IMG/VR virus record: IMGVR_UViG_3300048930_000955
Location: 1 to 21,701 of that record
Strand: one strand, 5' to 3'
Source of the DNA: a virus
DNA length: 21,701 nucleotides
Shown: positions 1 through 7,077 of the stretch, piece after piece
Numbering within the stretch: position 1 is the first letter of the stretch
How the letters are laid out: each line of letters begins with the position of its first letter
Program-made: the position numbers and the translations under genes
The notes under the pieces: generated by a model
What the model was told of the DNA's origin: nothing
What the model saw: the letters and a program-made list of their open reading frames with translations, nothing else
The model's database searches: none

Positions 1-275
1 TTGCCTTCTATGACGCCGTCGCCATCAACTACGAGAACGTCTACGGCGTGGACTTCCTGAAGGGCCTGATCCACGACGTTGTGCAGAGCATCAAGCGAAA
101 CCTGAAGGTGGATTGGACCGAGCCGCACCGTGAGGATGTGAAGGCCGCTGTGAGAGCCGCGGTGCGACGTGTTCTGACGAAACAGGGCGTGAAGGCTGAG
201 GACTTTGATCGGCTGATGCCCGTGCTGATGGCACAGGCGGAGGCGTTGTACGCGGAGTGGCCGATAGCGGCCTGA
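1..275 (+). CDS. hsdR: Type I restriction endonuclease R subunit, C-terminal end (partial)
   Basis: The gene enters from the left edge, with its reading frame open from base 3, and ends at the TGA at 273-275. About 90 residues remain. The segment contains AFYDAVAIN, then an alternating helical stretch with VVQSIKRNLKVDWTE and RAAVRRVLTKQG. This matches the C-terminal helical domain (DUF3387 type) of HsdR, where the conserved core is an (L)AFYDAL segment followed by a K-N-x-x-x-D-W-T motif. That domain docks the translocase/nuclease subunit onto the HsdM/HsdS core of the restriction complex. The helicase and nuclease domains lie outside the window, so activity cannot be judged. The next gene starts 27 bases downstream on the same strand, so co-transcription is possible. 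The family call rests on recognised motifs only. Confidence 0.82.
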   Translation, partial: AFYDAVAINYENVYGVDFLKGLIHDVVQSIKRNLKVDWTEPHREDVKAAVRAAVRRVLTKQGVKAEDFDRLMPVLMAQAEALYAEWPIAA

Positions 276-302
276 GGAGTGAATTGTGAACGGACGACAG
301 AC

Positions 303-665
303 ATGAGCAAGAAACAACCAGCCTTTGGCGAGCACATCCGCGAGAAGCGGCTCGCGAAGGGTCACAGCCTGCGGAAGTTCGCGGAGCTCATCGATGTGAG
401 TCCAACCTATCTCTCGCTCGTCGAGCAGGGAAAGGTGGAGAGCCCTCCGACCGCCGAGCGGGTGCGTCGGATGGCGGAGGTCCTCGGAGAGAACCCAGAT
501 GAGCTGATGTCATTGGCCGGCCGGATGCCTGAGGATCTTCGCGGAATCATCCAGAGCGAGCCGGAAGAGATGCCTCAGTTGCTGCGGGCGGCAAAGGGTT
601 TGACGGCAGACCAGTTGAAGGCACTGTCGGCGCAGGCCAAGAAGATGCAGAAAGAGGAGCAATGA
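303..665 (+). CDS. XRE-family helix-turn-helix transcriptional regulator
   Basis: This is a 120-residue DNA-binding protein. Residues 8-65 form a classic Cro/C1-type HTH: FGEHIREKRLAKG, then LRKFAELIDVSPTYLSLVEQG, then a supporting helix ending in LGENPDELM. The C-terminal 40 residues are Lys/Gln-rich and probably helical (QLKALSAQAKKMQ). An in-frame GTG at 279 would add eight residues, but its purine-rich stretch lies too close to it, so I prefer the ATG at 303. The stop overlaps the start of the ImmA/IrrE-type peptidase gene (ATGA, 662-665), indicating translational coupling. Known XRE/ImmA pairs work as repressor plus the metallopeptidase that inactivates it (as in ICEBs1 and IrrE/DdrO). 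By analogy it probably represses its own operon. The target operator was not identified. Confidence 0.9.
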   Translation: MSKKQPAFGEHIREKRLAKGHSLRKFAELIDVSPTYLSLVEQGKVESPPTAERVRRMAEVLGENPDELMSLAGRMPEDLRGIIQSEPEEMPQLLRAAKGLTADQLKALSAQAKKMQKEEQ

Positions 666-1372
666 TGGGGCGACCGCCTGCCAAGACCGAACGCGTGCCG
701 TGGTTGCGCGATGAGAGCATCGAGGCCGAGGCCGAGACGCTCTTTGCGCTGTGGCAGAAGGCCCACGGCGAGGTCTCTGAACCCCCGGTTCCTGTCGATG
801 AGATGATCGAGCTGCAGCTCAACCTGCGGTATGAAATAGATGACCTGCAGAAGCGATTCGGTCACGGCGATGTGCTGGGAGCGATCTGGTTCAAGGAGCA
901 GCTTATCCGAGTCGACCGGAGCCTTGATCCCGTCGAGCATCCGCGCATGCTGGGACGCTACCGGTTCACGCTCGCCCATGAGATCGGCCACTGGCAGCTT
1001 CACCGGAAGGTCTTTCTCCGCGACGAGACACAGATGTCTCTGACATCCGCAGCGGATGCGGCCGCGTTCGTGTGCCGCTCGACCGACCAAGCACGTGAAG
1101 AGGTACAGGCGAACATGTTCGCGGCGTACCTGCTCATGCCGCGTGACCTCGTTCGCCGTGCGTGGATCAAGTGGCGGTGCGCCGATGACGTGGTGTGTGT
1201 GCTTGACCTCGACGCGCCAACGTCCTCCGGAAGTGTGAAGGCACAGCAGGACGCTGCGATGCAACGCTTCTCGAAGCCATTCGCTGAGCAGTTCCATGTG
1301 TCTGCCGAGGCCATGAGTTACCGCTTGGAGGCGCTTGAGCTCCTCACTCGTGATCGATCCCTGTTTGGTTGA
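662..1372 (+). CDS. ImmA/IrrE-family metallo-endopeptidase
   Basis: This 236-residue protein carries the zinc-peptidase motif HEIGH at residues 106-110 inside FTLAHEIGHWQLH. A likely third ligand is the Glu of REEVQANMFAAYLLMP (146-147), the arrangement of the ImmA/IrrE (DUF955) family. The Phe/Ala/Met-rich helix after it is also typical. Members cleave a partner XRE repressor in response to DNA damage or another stress. The partner is almost certainly the gene immediately upstream, whose stop codon this start overlaps. A second ATG at 665 is equally usable. The C-terminal half (residues 170-236) has no motif I recognise. The protein has no signal peptide or membrane segment, so it should act in the cytoplasm. 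In this cassette it may switch on the two unknown genes that follow. Confidence 0.88.
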   Translation: MMGRPPAKTERVPWLRDESIEAEAETLFALWQKAHGEVSEPPVPVDEMIELQLNLRYEIDDLQKRFGHGDVLGAIWFKEQLIRVDRSLDPVEHPRMLGRYRFTLAHEIGHWQLHRKVFLRDETQMSLTSAADAAAFVCRSTDQAREEVQANMFAAYLLMPRDLVRRAWIKWRCADDVVCVLDLDAPTSSGSVKAQQDAAMQRFSKPFAEQFHVSAEAMSYRLEALELLTRDRSLFG

Positions 1373-1438
1373 ACCCCCAGTGTTCTTGTGCGCAGTGCGT
1401 TTACTGTTCACGGGACATGGACAATTGGAGGCCCTGAA

Positions 1439-2614
1439 ATGGCCAAAGACTTTGATCCGCGTCGCATCCTCCGCAAGATCTCCAACTCGCTCACCCGCGT
1501 GTGCTTCGAGCGCGCCGGCGTGGTCGAGGGCATCCCTTGGGACGACCTGGGCGAGACCCAGGTCGAGCCCATCTTCGCCGCGTGGCAGAAGATGCCCGAC
1601 GACAAGCGCCGGCTCGTCCAGCTCGTGCTCCAGGACATCAACGAACTGGCGGACGAGCGCGGCGTGAAGGTGCTGGTTGAGGAGATCCAGCGCATTGCGC
1701 CCGATCGCCTCGCCGAGTTCGACGCGATTGTCGGTCAGGCCGACCGCGCGATGTGGACGTACCTCAACGTCAAGATGGCGTTCGTCGTCGCTGCCTACTT
1801 CGCACGGGCGGAGGCCCTCTCCACGGGCCGCTACTGGATCACGCGGAACAGCCTGCCGAAGGAGGCGATCGCGGTGGATGATTCCCACAAGGCGGCGCTG
1901 AAGGCGGCGCTGGCGGAGTTCTACTGGGATCGCCAGCTGCGCGGCAAGATCTGCGAGATCGAGCACTACACGAGGATCGGCGGCAGCGAGTACTTCTTTG
2001 CCTACCTCGACGACTACCCCGATGACCCGGTGGTCTTCGACGACACCGGGCATCTCGTGCGGAGCAAAGAGCGGCGCGTGTTCGACAACGTCTTCGTGTT
2101 CAACCCCAGCGATGGGACGCTCGATGTATACGCCAAGGGCGGGAAGAAGGTGTACGAGCCCCTCCAGCAGAGGTTCTGCAAGGCCGTGCTGGGAGTGGAC
2201 ATCGGGCCTGCGGACCCGAAGCGCCCCGCGTACGCGCTTGATCACCTGCTCAAGCCGGATCGGAAGCTGCCCACCGATCCCAAGGATCGCATCGTCGCGG
2301 TCACGATCACCCGTGTGCGGGTGGAGCCGATCGACCGGCCCGGCGAGTACATCGAGCTCGGGCTCAACCCGGAGCGAGGCATTCACCGGATCGATCAGGC
2401 GATCGCCGAATACCTGAACACCCAGCGGCTGACGCCCGACCGGCTGCGCGTGAAGCAGATGTCGTTCGAGTTGCGCTTTTCAGCCGACGCGCGCCCCCGC
2501 CCGCTGAGGTTTAGCGTCAGCTGCCCCAACTCCTGCGACCTCAAGAGCAAGCCGGACGAGCTGCGCGCTATCGGCGAGCGGTGCCTGCGGCTGTGGGAGG
2601 TGACCCATGGGTGA
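1439..2614 (+). CDS. Unknown 391-aa protein of the XRE/ImmA cassette
   Basis: I do not recognise the family. The ATG at 1439 is preceded by GGAG at 1427-1430, a better start than the in-frame GTG at 1388. The N-terminal 130 residues look helical and charged (PDDKRRLVQLVLQDINELADERG). The middle is richer in aromatic and acidic residues (IGGSEYFFAYLDDYPDDPVVFDDTGH). The C-terminal third looks like beta strands with charged turns. There are no Walker, nuclease, zinc or membrane motifs. The gene lies 66 bases after the peptidase gene, and its stop overlaps the next start by 8 bases (2607-2614), so the two unknown genes are probably made together. The tandem of repressor, peptidase and two coupled unknown proteins next to hsdR suggests an effector role, which is inference only. 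Confidence 0.75.
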   Translation: MAKDFDPRRILRKISNSLTRVCFERAGVVEGIPWDDLGETQVEPIFAAWQKMPDDKRRLVQLVLQDINELADERGVKVLVEEIQRIAPDRLAEFDAIVGQADRAMWTYLNVKMAFVVAAYFARAEALSTGRYWITRNSLPKEAIAVDDSHKAALKAALAEFYWDRQLRGKICEIEHYTRIGGSEYFFAYLDDYPDDPVVFDDTGHLVRSKERRVFDNVFVFNPSDGTLDVYAKGGKKVYEPLQQRFCKAVLGVDIGPADPKRPAYALDHLLKPDRKLPTDPKDRIVAVTITRVRVEPIDRPGEYIELGLNPERGIHRIDQAIAEYLNTQRLTPDRLRVKQMSFELRFSADARPRPLRFSVSCPNSCDLKSKPDELRAIGERCLRLWEVTHG

Positions 2615-3557
2615 TTTCCTCTCCCGCCTGTGGGCGTGTTTCGACAGCAGCGAGCCTCTCTTTTCCGCCCGTGAGGTGGCATCATGGCCGGATGGGCAAG
2701 CCCAGTGGCTCCAGGAGCGTGGGGTGCTCTGCGCCACGACGTCCGCCTCGCGCGTGGGCTGTTCGTGCTGCCCTTCGGGGCATGTCGAGGATGTGCTCGA
2801 GGTTCCCGACGCCGACCCGCCTCGGTTCTTCATTGCGTGCCCGGAGTCGGTCACGGTCGAGGTTGATTCTGAAGCCCTGCGGCAATGGACGATCGACGGT
2901 GACGCCGTCGCGTCGCTCATCGCGGCGGCGCTTGGTCTTCAGGGACGCCCCACTCCGATCGAGTCTGGCCGTGTGTGGCGGCTCGGCACAACCCGATGGC
3001 AGCAGACTTCCCGTGAGGTGTTGCTGGCCCGGGGGCTCGGTGCCGAGGATGCCGCCCGCATCGCAGCCCACGCGGGTCAGGCAGGTCGGCCCATTGTGCT
3101 GGTCAGCGGCCTGGAACCCCTGACCCACATCTGGCCGGGCCGGCCACCGGCCTGTGTCGCACTGTCGCGTGTGATGTCGCAGGATGCGACAGGGCTGCAG
3201 GCGGATGGCGTACTGCTTCACGACCTGGTTCAGAAGGCCGACGAGCTTCAGGCGCAGGTGGAACTCTTGCCGCTGGACCCCGCCGGCAAGAGGCGTGTAC
3301 TGCGCCGCCATGCCCAGGCTGCTGCATCATCAAACCAAGAGGACGAGGTGTTGGTCGGTGCGTACCAGGCATGCCACTCGTACCGCGAGGCGGCCAAGGT
3401 GCTCTCGGCACGCCTGAAGACCAAGATCACCAAGGACAAGGTCAAGCGCGCCGTGGACCGCGCCGGCGGCCCCTCTGCCGTCATCAACGGAGCCAACAGC
3501 AACTCGGTGGTGCGGACTGTCGCGTCGCACCGACGCGACAAAGGTGGGAGATTCTGA
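2607..3557 (+). CDS. Unknown 316-aa Cys-rich protein with C-terminal HTH-like region
   Basis: I do not recognise the family. The start ATG overlaps the previous stop by 8 bases. The N-terminal 60 residues contain C42, C52, C54, C55 and H59 in the segment GCSCCPSGH, which could bind a metal. The middle has hydrophobic strands (GRPIVLVSGLEPL). Residues 240-290 (YREAAKVLSARLKTKITKDKVKRAVDRAGG) resemble a two-helix DNA-binding segment of the kind that reads a repeated site. The final codons run through a perfect hairpin (3519-3539). The protein therefore looks like a cytoplasmic sensor or DNA-binding partner of the preceding unknown protein. No catalytic motif is visible. It is the last gene of the cassette: a gap of about 215 bases follows before the phage sigma-like gene. 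Confidence 0.72.
   Translation: MGDFLSRLWACFDSSEPLFSAREVASWPDGQAQWLQERGVLCATTSASRVGCSCCPSGHVEDVLEVPDADPPRFFIACPESVTVEVDSEALRQWTIDGDAVASLIAAALGLQGRPTPIESGRVWRLGTTRWQQTSREVLLARGLGAEDAARIAAHAGQAGRPIVLVSGLEPLTHIWPGRPPACVALSRVMSQDATGLQADGVLLHDLVQKADELQAQVELLPLDPAGKRRVLRRHAQAAASSNQEDEVLVGAYQACHSYREAAKVLSARLKTKITKDKVKRAVDRAGGPSAVINGANSNSVVRTVASHRRDKGGRF
3519..3539 (+). terminator. Hairpin at the 3' end of the XRE/ImmA cassette
   Basis: A perfect 9-bp stem (GTCGCGTCG at 3519-3527, CGACGCGAC at 3531-3539) closes a CAC loop and lies inside the last codons of the 316-aa gene. No T-run follows, so it may slow polymerase or stabilise the mRNA end rather than act as a strict intrinsic terminator. Confidence 0.45.
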
Positions 3558-3772
3558 AAATCGTGCAGGTGCCGTGAAAACAGGCCTCTGCGCGTTGCTC
3601 GACATCGATGGTGTGCGTCGCGGGGCGTTCAGAACCGCGACACCGGCCGGTGGGTCCGAGGGCCACGAGGGCCATAACCCGCCGGTCGCTACAAGCTCGT
3701 GAATGTCTGCGGCGTGCGCCGCGACGCGAGATTGGCACGGACGGGTGATGGCTCCGGCCCCGGAGGTCACCC

Positions 3773-4351
3773 GTGACCAACGGCGCATCACTGAACGACC
3801 AATACATCCGCACACTCATCCTGATCAAGGCCCGCAGCCTGATGAAGTCCCCGGCCTTCCGGGGCGTCGAACGCGACGACGTTCTGCGGGACCTGACGCT
3901 CATCCTCGCCAAGCGGCTCGGCCAGTTCGATCCCGAGCGGGCCCAGCTTCGCACGTTCGTGTCCCGCGTTCTGGACTCAGCCGCGATCACCCTGCTTCGG
4001 GCTCGCCAGCGTGAGAAGCGGTCCGGCGATCACGGCATGGCCTCTATCGAGAGGCTCCGGGAGAGCCAGACCACGGATCCGGTCACTGGATCGGCAGCGG
4101 TCGGGGAGGCCGATGCGGCTCGCCGCCTTGGGCGTGAGGTCCGCTCCCCCATCGATGAGTTCCATCTCAATGACTCGATCCGCGAAATCGTGGCGGCGCT
4201 GCCCCCCGATCTCGCCGACTTGTGCCGTGCGCTCCAGGAAGACTCCGCAGTGTCGGCCGCTCGCGGCCTGGGCATCTCCCGCCGCCAGCTTCGCAATCGC
4301 ATCGCCGAGCTCCGCGTGCGATTTGCCGCCGCGGGCTTCGAGACGTTTTGA
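3773..4351 (+). CDS. ECF-like RNA polymerase sigma factor, phage-encoded
   Basis: This 192-residue protein has the layout of a small sigma factor. Residues 10-85 resemble region 2, with DDVLRDLTLILAKRLGQFDPERAQLRTFV and a following RARQREKR tail. Residues 140-190 resemble region 4: ALPPDLADLCRAL, then SAARGLGISRRQLRNRIAELR, an HTH that would contact a -35 element. The linker between them is long and polar. The GTG start is preceded by GGAGGT at 3762-3767, an unusually strong ribosome-binding site. The 215 bases upstream (3558-3772) contain no gene I can support. Its stop codon falls immediately before a 40-bp element that recurs at 20123. I infer that it may direct polymerase to those sites, since phage sigma factors typically switch on their own modules. 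It could instead be an HTH regulator of the sigma-70 fold. Confidence 0.72.
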   Translation: MTNGASLNDQYIRTLILIKARSLMKSPAFRGVERDDVLRDLTLILAKRLGQFDPERAQLRTFVSRVLDSAAITLLRARQREKRSGDHGMASIERLRESQTTDPVTGSAAVGEADAARRLGREVRSPIDEFHLNDSIREIVAALPPDLADLCRALQEDSAVSAARGLGISRRQLRNRIAELRVRFAAAGFETF

Positions 4352-4353
4352 CC

Positions 4354-4393
4354 AAAGCGGACAGCGGCTCTGCGGACGGCGTATGTAGCCGGG
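4354..4393 (+). promoter_or_regulatory. Repeated phage leader element, copy 1
   Basis: This 40-bp block matches 20123-20162 at 36 of 40 positions. It begins AAAGCGGACAGCGGCTC and ends GGCGTATGTAGCCGGG. It lies between the sigma-like gene and the 4428 gene. The distance from block start to initiation codon is 74 bases in both copies, and GAGGAG sits 12 bases before the start in both. Only the bases between differ, so both the block and the leader geometry are conserved. TATGTA (4382-4387) could be a -10-like element. Confidence 0.7.
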
Positions 4394-4427
4394 GAGCAGC
4401 ACTCCAGTGTGCCGCGAGGAGTTCACC

Positions 4428-4730
4428 ATGACCACCGGCGTGTACCGCTTCACCTTCGACAAGGAGAACGCCCTCACCGACGCGGAAGCCACGCTGCATC
4501 TGGCGATGATCGCCGCCGAGGGACTCTTCGGCAACGCGATCGTCCGCATGGACGTGAGCTTCGCGGCGGACCAGGCCGGCCGAAGCCTGACCGTCGACGG
4601 CACCACGCCGGTGGGCGCAGCGGTCGTCCGAATGTTCACCTCGCTGCTGCTCCGCGAGTTCGGCGAGGACGCCTTCACCGTCCGGCGCGTGAAGGCGTCC
4701 TCAGCCGAGCCCACGGCGGCGGCAGCGTGA
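4428..4730 (+). CDS. Small unknown phage protein, 100 aa
   Basis: I do not recognise the family. The ATG at 4428 follows GAGGAG (4416-4421) and is the first gene behind repeat-leader copy 1. The protein begins with a beta-like stretch (YRFTFDKENALTD), then a helix (EATLHLAMIAAEGLFGN), a strand (IVRMDVSFAAD) and a second helix (AAVVRMFTSLLLREFGE), ending in an Ala/Glu-rich tail. It is small, soluble and has no Cys, so a structural or regulatory role in early phage expression is possible. Its GTG-like end at 4727-4729 overlaps a possible alternative start of the ATPase gene. The position as first gene of the early module suggests it may be expressed at high level. Confidence 0.7.
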   Translation: MTTGVYRFTFDKENALTDAEATLHLAMIAAEGLFGNAIVRMDVSFAADQAGRSLTVDGTTPVGAAVVRMFTSLLLREFGEDAFTVRRVKASSAEPTAAAA

Positions 4731-4828
4731 TCACACCACTTCCGCTCGTCCGCCTCGGCCAAGGCGCGTTCACCCGCGACATCTGGCCTGAAGACATCGA
4801 TCCCACATTCTGCAATCACGGAGATTCC

Positions 4829-5653
4829 ATGCCCACAACCGCAACCGCAACCCCCCACACCCTCATGAACCAGATCAGCAAGGGCCGCAAGGCCCGCCCC
4901 CGCCGCGTGATGCTGTACGGCACGCACGGCATCGGCAAGAGCACCTTCGGCGCGATGGCCGAGAAGCCCATCTTCGTCCCCACCGAAGACGGCCTGGCCG
5001 ACATCGACTGCGAGTCGTTCCCGCTGGCCCGCAGCCTCGGCGAGGTGATGGCGGCGCTCGAGTCGTTGTACTCGGGCGACCACGACTACCGCACAGTCGT
5101 CATCGACAGCCTTGACTGGCTCGAGCGCCTGATCTGGGGCGAGGTCTGCGCCGACGAGAGCGTCGAGAACATCGAGAAGATCGGTTACGCGAAGGGCTTT
5201 GCCTTCGCAGTCGACAAGTGGCGTGCGGTACTCGGCGCGCTCGATGCGCTCCGCAGCGATCGCGGCATGACGGTCGTGCTCATCGCCCACGCCAAGATCG
5301 AGAAGTTCGAGAACCCCGAGACCGTGCCGTACGACCGCTACTCGCCGCGCCTGCACAAGCTCGCGTCGGCGCTGGTGCAGGAGTGGGCCGACGAGGTGCT
5401 CTTCGCCACGTACAAGGTCCACACCATCAAGGTCGACGAGGGGTTCAACAAGGCCAAGCACAACGGCGTCTCCACCGGCGAGCGGATCATCCGCACCGTC
5501 GAGCGGCCGGCGCACGTCGCCAAGAACCGTTTGGGTCTGCCCGAAGAGATCCCGCTGGACTACCGCGTCTTCGCGGCGCTCGTTCGCGGCGAGGACCCCT
5601 CCGCCGCCGTTGCCACCCCTGCCCCCACCACCGACAACGCCGGCACCAACTGA
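4829..5653 (+). CDS. RecA/Sak4-like ATP-binding phage recombination protein (AAA_24 type)
   Basis: This 274-residue P-loop ATPase has Walker A GTHGIGKST at residues 31-39 and Walker B TVVIDSLDW around 88-96, with a strand ending LIAHAKIEKFE where RecA-like proteins have their L1/sensor region. The pattern matches the AAA_24/Sak4 group, single-domain RecA relatives of phages that promote annealing or strand exchange beside a single-strand binding protein. The neighbouring DUF669 gene fits that partner. The ATG at 4829 follows GGAG at 4820-4823. An in-frame GTG at 4727 would add 34 residues and overlap the previous stop, but the shorter form has the better ribosome site. The C-terminus is Ala/Pro/Thr-rich and probably disordered. 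Confidence 0.85.
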   Translation: MPTTATATPHTLMNQISKGRKARPRRVMLYGTHGIGKSTFGAMAEKPIFVPTEDGLADIDCESFPLARSLGEVMAALESLYSGDHDYRTVVIDSLDWLERLIWGEVCADESVENIEKIGYAKGFAFAVDKWRAVLGALDALRSDRGMTVVLIAHAKIEKFENPETVPYDRYSPRLHKLASALVQEWADEVLFATYKVHTIKVDEGFNKAKHNGVSTGERIIRTVERPAHVAKNRLGLPEEIPLDYRVFAALVRGEDPSAAVATPAPTTDNAGTN

Positions 5654-5655
5654 TT

Positions 5656-5710
5656 CATGGCGCGGCACCGCCTGCCAAGTCAAGCCTTGGCGAGCCGCGG
5701 CAAGGCATGC
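5656..5710 (+). repeat. Pentanucleotide array 1 (NNNGG-like), spacer after the ATPase gene
   Basis: Eleven consecutive 5-base units fill the spacer between the ATPase stop and the DUF669 gene, for example catgg, cgcgg, cttgg, caagg. About half end in GG and most others in GC or GT. It is the weakest of four such arrays. The spacer has no stop-free reading frame that I would call a gene. Confidence 0.55.
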
Positions 5711-5743
5711 CACTTCTTTCATCGATCAAGGAGCTCTGCACCA

Positions 5744-6211
5744 ATGGCAAATCTGAACTTTGACGCGAACCAAGTCGATCCTTCCGTTGCCCTCGACCCG
5801 CTTCCTGCGGGCAAGTACCTCGCCGTCATCTCCGAGTCGGAGCTCAAGCCGACCAAGACCGGCATTGGCAAGTACCTGCAGTTGACCTTCCAGGTCATCG
5901 ACGGCGAGTTCAAGGGCCGGCTCGTCTGGGCCCGGCTCAACCTCGAGAACAAGTCCGAGATGACGGTGAAGATCGCTCGCGGCGAGCTCTCGGCCGTCTG
6001 CCGCGCCGTCGGCGTGATGCAGCCGAAGGACTCGGTCGAGCTCCACAACGTGCCGCTGGAGATCAACGTCGGGCTGAAGAAGCGCGACGACAACGGTGAG
6101 TTCACCAACGTCATCAAGGGCTACGCCAAGAAGGGCGGCGGCGGTTCGCCGGTGAGCGCCCGCGCTCCCGTCGGCGTCGGCCCGGGGAGCACGCCGCCCT
6201 GGAAGCGATAG
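5744..6211 (+). CDS. DUF669 family phage protein, probable ssDNA-binding or annealing factor
   Basis: This 155-residue protein has the DUF669 signature: an N-terminal strand pair ending DPLPAGKYLAVISESEL, the core LQLTFQVIDGEFKGRLVWARLNLENKSE, then a Leu-rich helix (ARGELSAVCRAVGV) and a C-terminal Gly/Ser/Pro-rich tail ending TPPWKR. DUF669 proteins sit in phage recombination modules and behave like single-strand DNA-binding or annealing factors. The acidic-tip pattern of bacterial SSB is absent, but a flexible tail is present. The ATG at 5744 has AAGGAG at 5728-5733. The gene follows array 1 and precedes array 2, between the ATPase and the RusA neighbourhood, so it likely works with the ATPase on recombination intermediates. 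Confidence 0.85.
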   Translation: MANLNFDANQVDPSVALDPLPAGKYLAVISESELKPTKTGIGKYLQLTFQVIDGEFKGRLVWARLNLENKSEMTVKIARGELSAVCRAVGVMQPKDSVELHNVPLEINVGLKKRDDNGEFTNVIKGYAKKGGGGSPVSARAPVGVGPGSTPPWKR

Positions 6212-6221
6212 TCGCGTCCCA

Positions 6222-6340
6222 CGTGGCACGGCTTGGTCGGTCACGGTGTGACTGGGCCGAGCATGGCGCGGTCAGGCAGGGTGGGGTGAGGCATGGCCCG
6301 GCGCGGCCCGGCATGGACTGGCTTGGAGGGGCATGGACTA
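6222..6340 (+). repeat. Pentanucleotide array 2 (NNNGG), about 24 units
   Basis: A GG dinucleotide falls at a fixed 5-base spacing from 6225 to 6336 in about 19 of 23 possible units (such as catgg, cgcgg, tcagg, cttgg). The other three bases of each unit vary freely. It lies in the spacer between the DUF669 gene and the 205-aa gene. No gene on either strand is convincing here. Confidence 0.85.
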
Positions 6341-6391
6341 GCCGCCCCGGACCTTGCGGTTCGGGACGGCATTCAAACAAGGAGCACACGA

Positions 6392-7009
6392 ATGAGCACG
6401 GCGACTGCGATCGGACCGGACATCAGCAACGGCGGCAAGCGGACCATCGACATGACCATCCCGTACCGCGTGGAGGTCGAGATCAAGGGCGAGGCGGACC
6501 TCTTGTTCCACCGCTGGAACTGCGAGGCCGTCGAGGCCAAGGCACGCTCGGCCAAAGGGTCGGCGGCGAAGAAGACCGACGACATCGAGTCGTACGTCTA
6601 CCGCAACGACGACGGCGAGCTCTGCCTGCCGGGCGAGTACCTCCGTCAGGCAGTGATCGCGGCGGCCAAGTTCCGGCAGGACCCACGTTCGCCGCGCAAG
6701 AGCGCTCAGGACCTGGTGAAGGCGGCGGTCGTGAGCCTGACCCCGCTCGCCGGACTCGGCACCACGCGATGGGACTACGAGCACAAGTGCCGCGTGCAGG
6801 TGCAGCGCAACGGCATTACGCGCGTGCGCCCGGCGCTCAAGACCGGCTGGTCCGCCGCGTTTGTGTTCATGGTCAACCTGCCGGAGTACGTGTCGCCCGA
6901 GATGTTGCACGGGCTGCTCACCGACGCAGGTCGCCTGGTGGGCCTGGCGGACTTCCGCCCAACGTACGGGCGATTCCGTGTGACGCGGTTTGATGTGCTG
7001 GCTGACTGA
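6392..7009 (+). CDS. Unknown phage protein, 205 aa
   Basis: I do not recognise a family with certainty. The ATG at 6392 has AAGGAG at about 6379-6384. The sequence starts with a beta strand (YRVEVEIKGEADLLFHRW), has a Lys/Ser-rich segment (KARSAKGSAAKKTDD), then LCLPGEYLRQAVIAAAKF, a basic PRSPRKSA segment, and ends LVGLADFRPTYGRFRVTRF. The layout of alternating strands with a Gly-rich C-terminal RF/RPTYG motif recalls ferredoxin-like RNA-binding folds such as Cas7/RAMP, but I cannot see a decisive motif. It sits between the DUF669 and RusA genes, flanked on both sides by pentanucleotide arrays, so a role in phage DNA metabolism is most likely. The basic middle supports nucleic-acid contact. 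Confidence 0.72.
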   Translation: MSTATAIGPDISNGGKRTIDMTIPYRVEVEIKGEADLLFHRWNCEAVEAKARSAKGSAAKKTDDIESYVYRNDDGELCLPGEYLRQAVIAAAKFRQDPRSPRKSAQDLVKAAVVSLTPLAGLGTTRWDYEHKCRVQVQRNGITRVRPALKTGWSAAFVFMVNLPEYVSPEMLHGLLTDAGRLVGLADFRPTYGRFRVTRFDVLAD

Positions 7010-7012
7010 TGG

Positions 7013-7069
7013 GGCCTGGTTGGTTATGGCGAGGCTGGGCATGGCCGGGCGAGGCTTGGCGAGGTTCGG
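7013..7069 (+). repeat. Pentanucleotide array 3 (NNNGG), between 205-aa gene and RusA gene
   Basis: GG occurs at 7018, 7028, 7033, 7038, 7043, 7048, 7053, 7058, 7063 and 7068, that is, every 5 bases with one miss at 7023. The units include cgagg, cttgg and catgg. The array begins just after the previous stop and ends 8 bases before the RusA start codon, filling the whole spacer. Confidence 0.8.
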
Positions 7070-7077
7070 ACAGACGC

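Noticed and set aside
575-2386. Long open frame on the - strand, 603 codons
   Set aside because: It is antisense to the XRE, ImmA/IrrE and 391-aa genes, all of which have family motifs or coupled starts. Long antisense frames are expected at this GC content.
3558-3772. Short open frames in the gap before the sigma-like gene
   Set aside because: They are under 45 codons, lack ribosome sites and carry no motif.
4348-4387. Sigma-70 promoter TTGACC to TATGTA in copy 1 of the leader
   Set aside because: The spacer is 28 bases, too long for sigma-70, and TTGACC lies at a different distance in copy 2, so it is not part of the conserved element.
3977-5722. Open frame on the - strand, 581 codons
   Set aside because: It is the antisense of the sigma-like, 100-aa and ATPase genes, with no family motif of its own.
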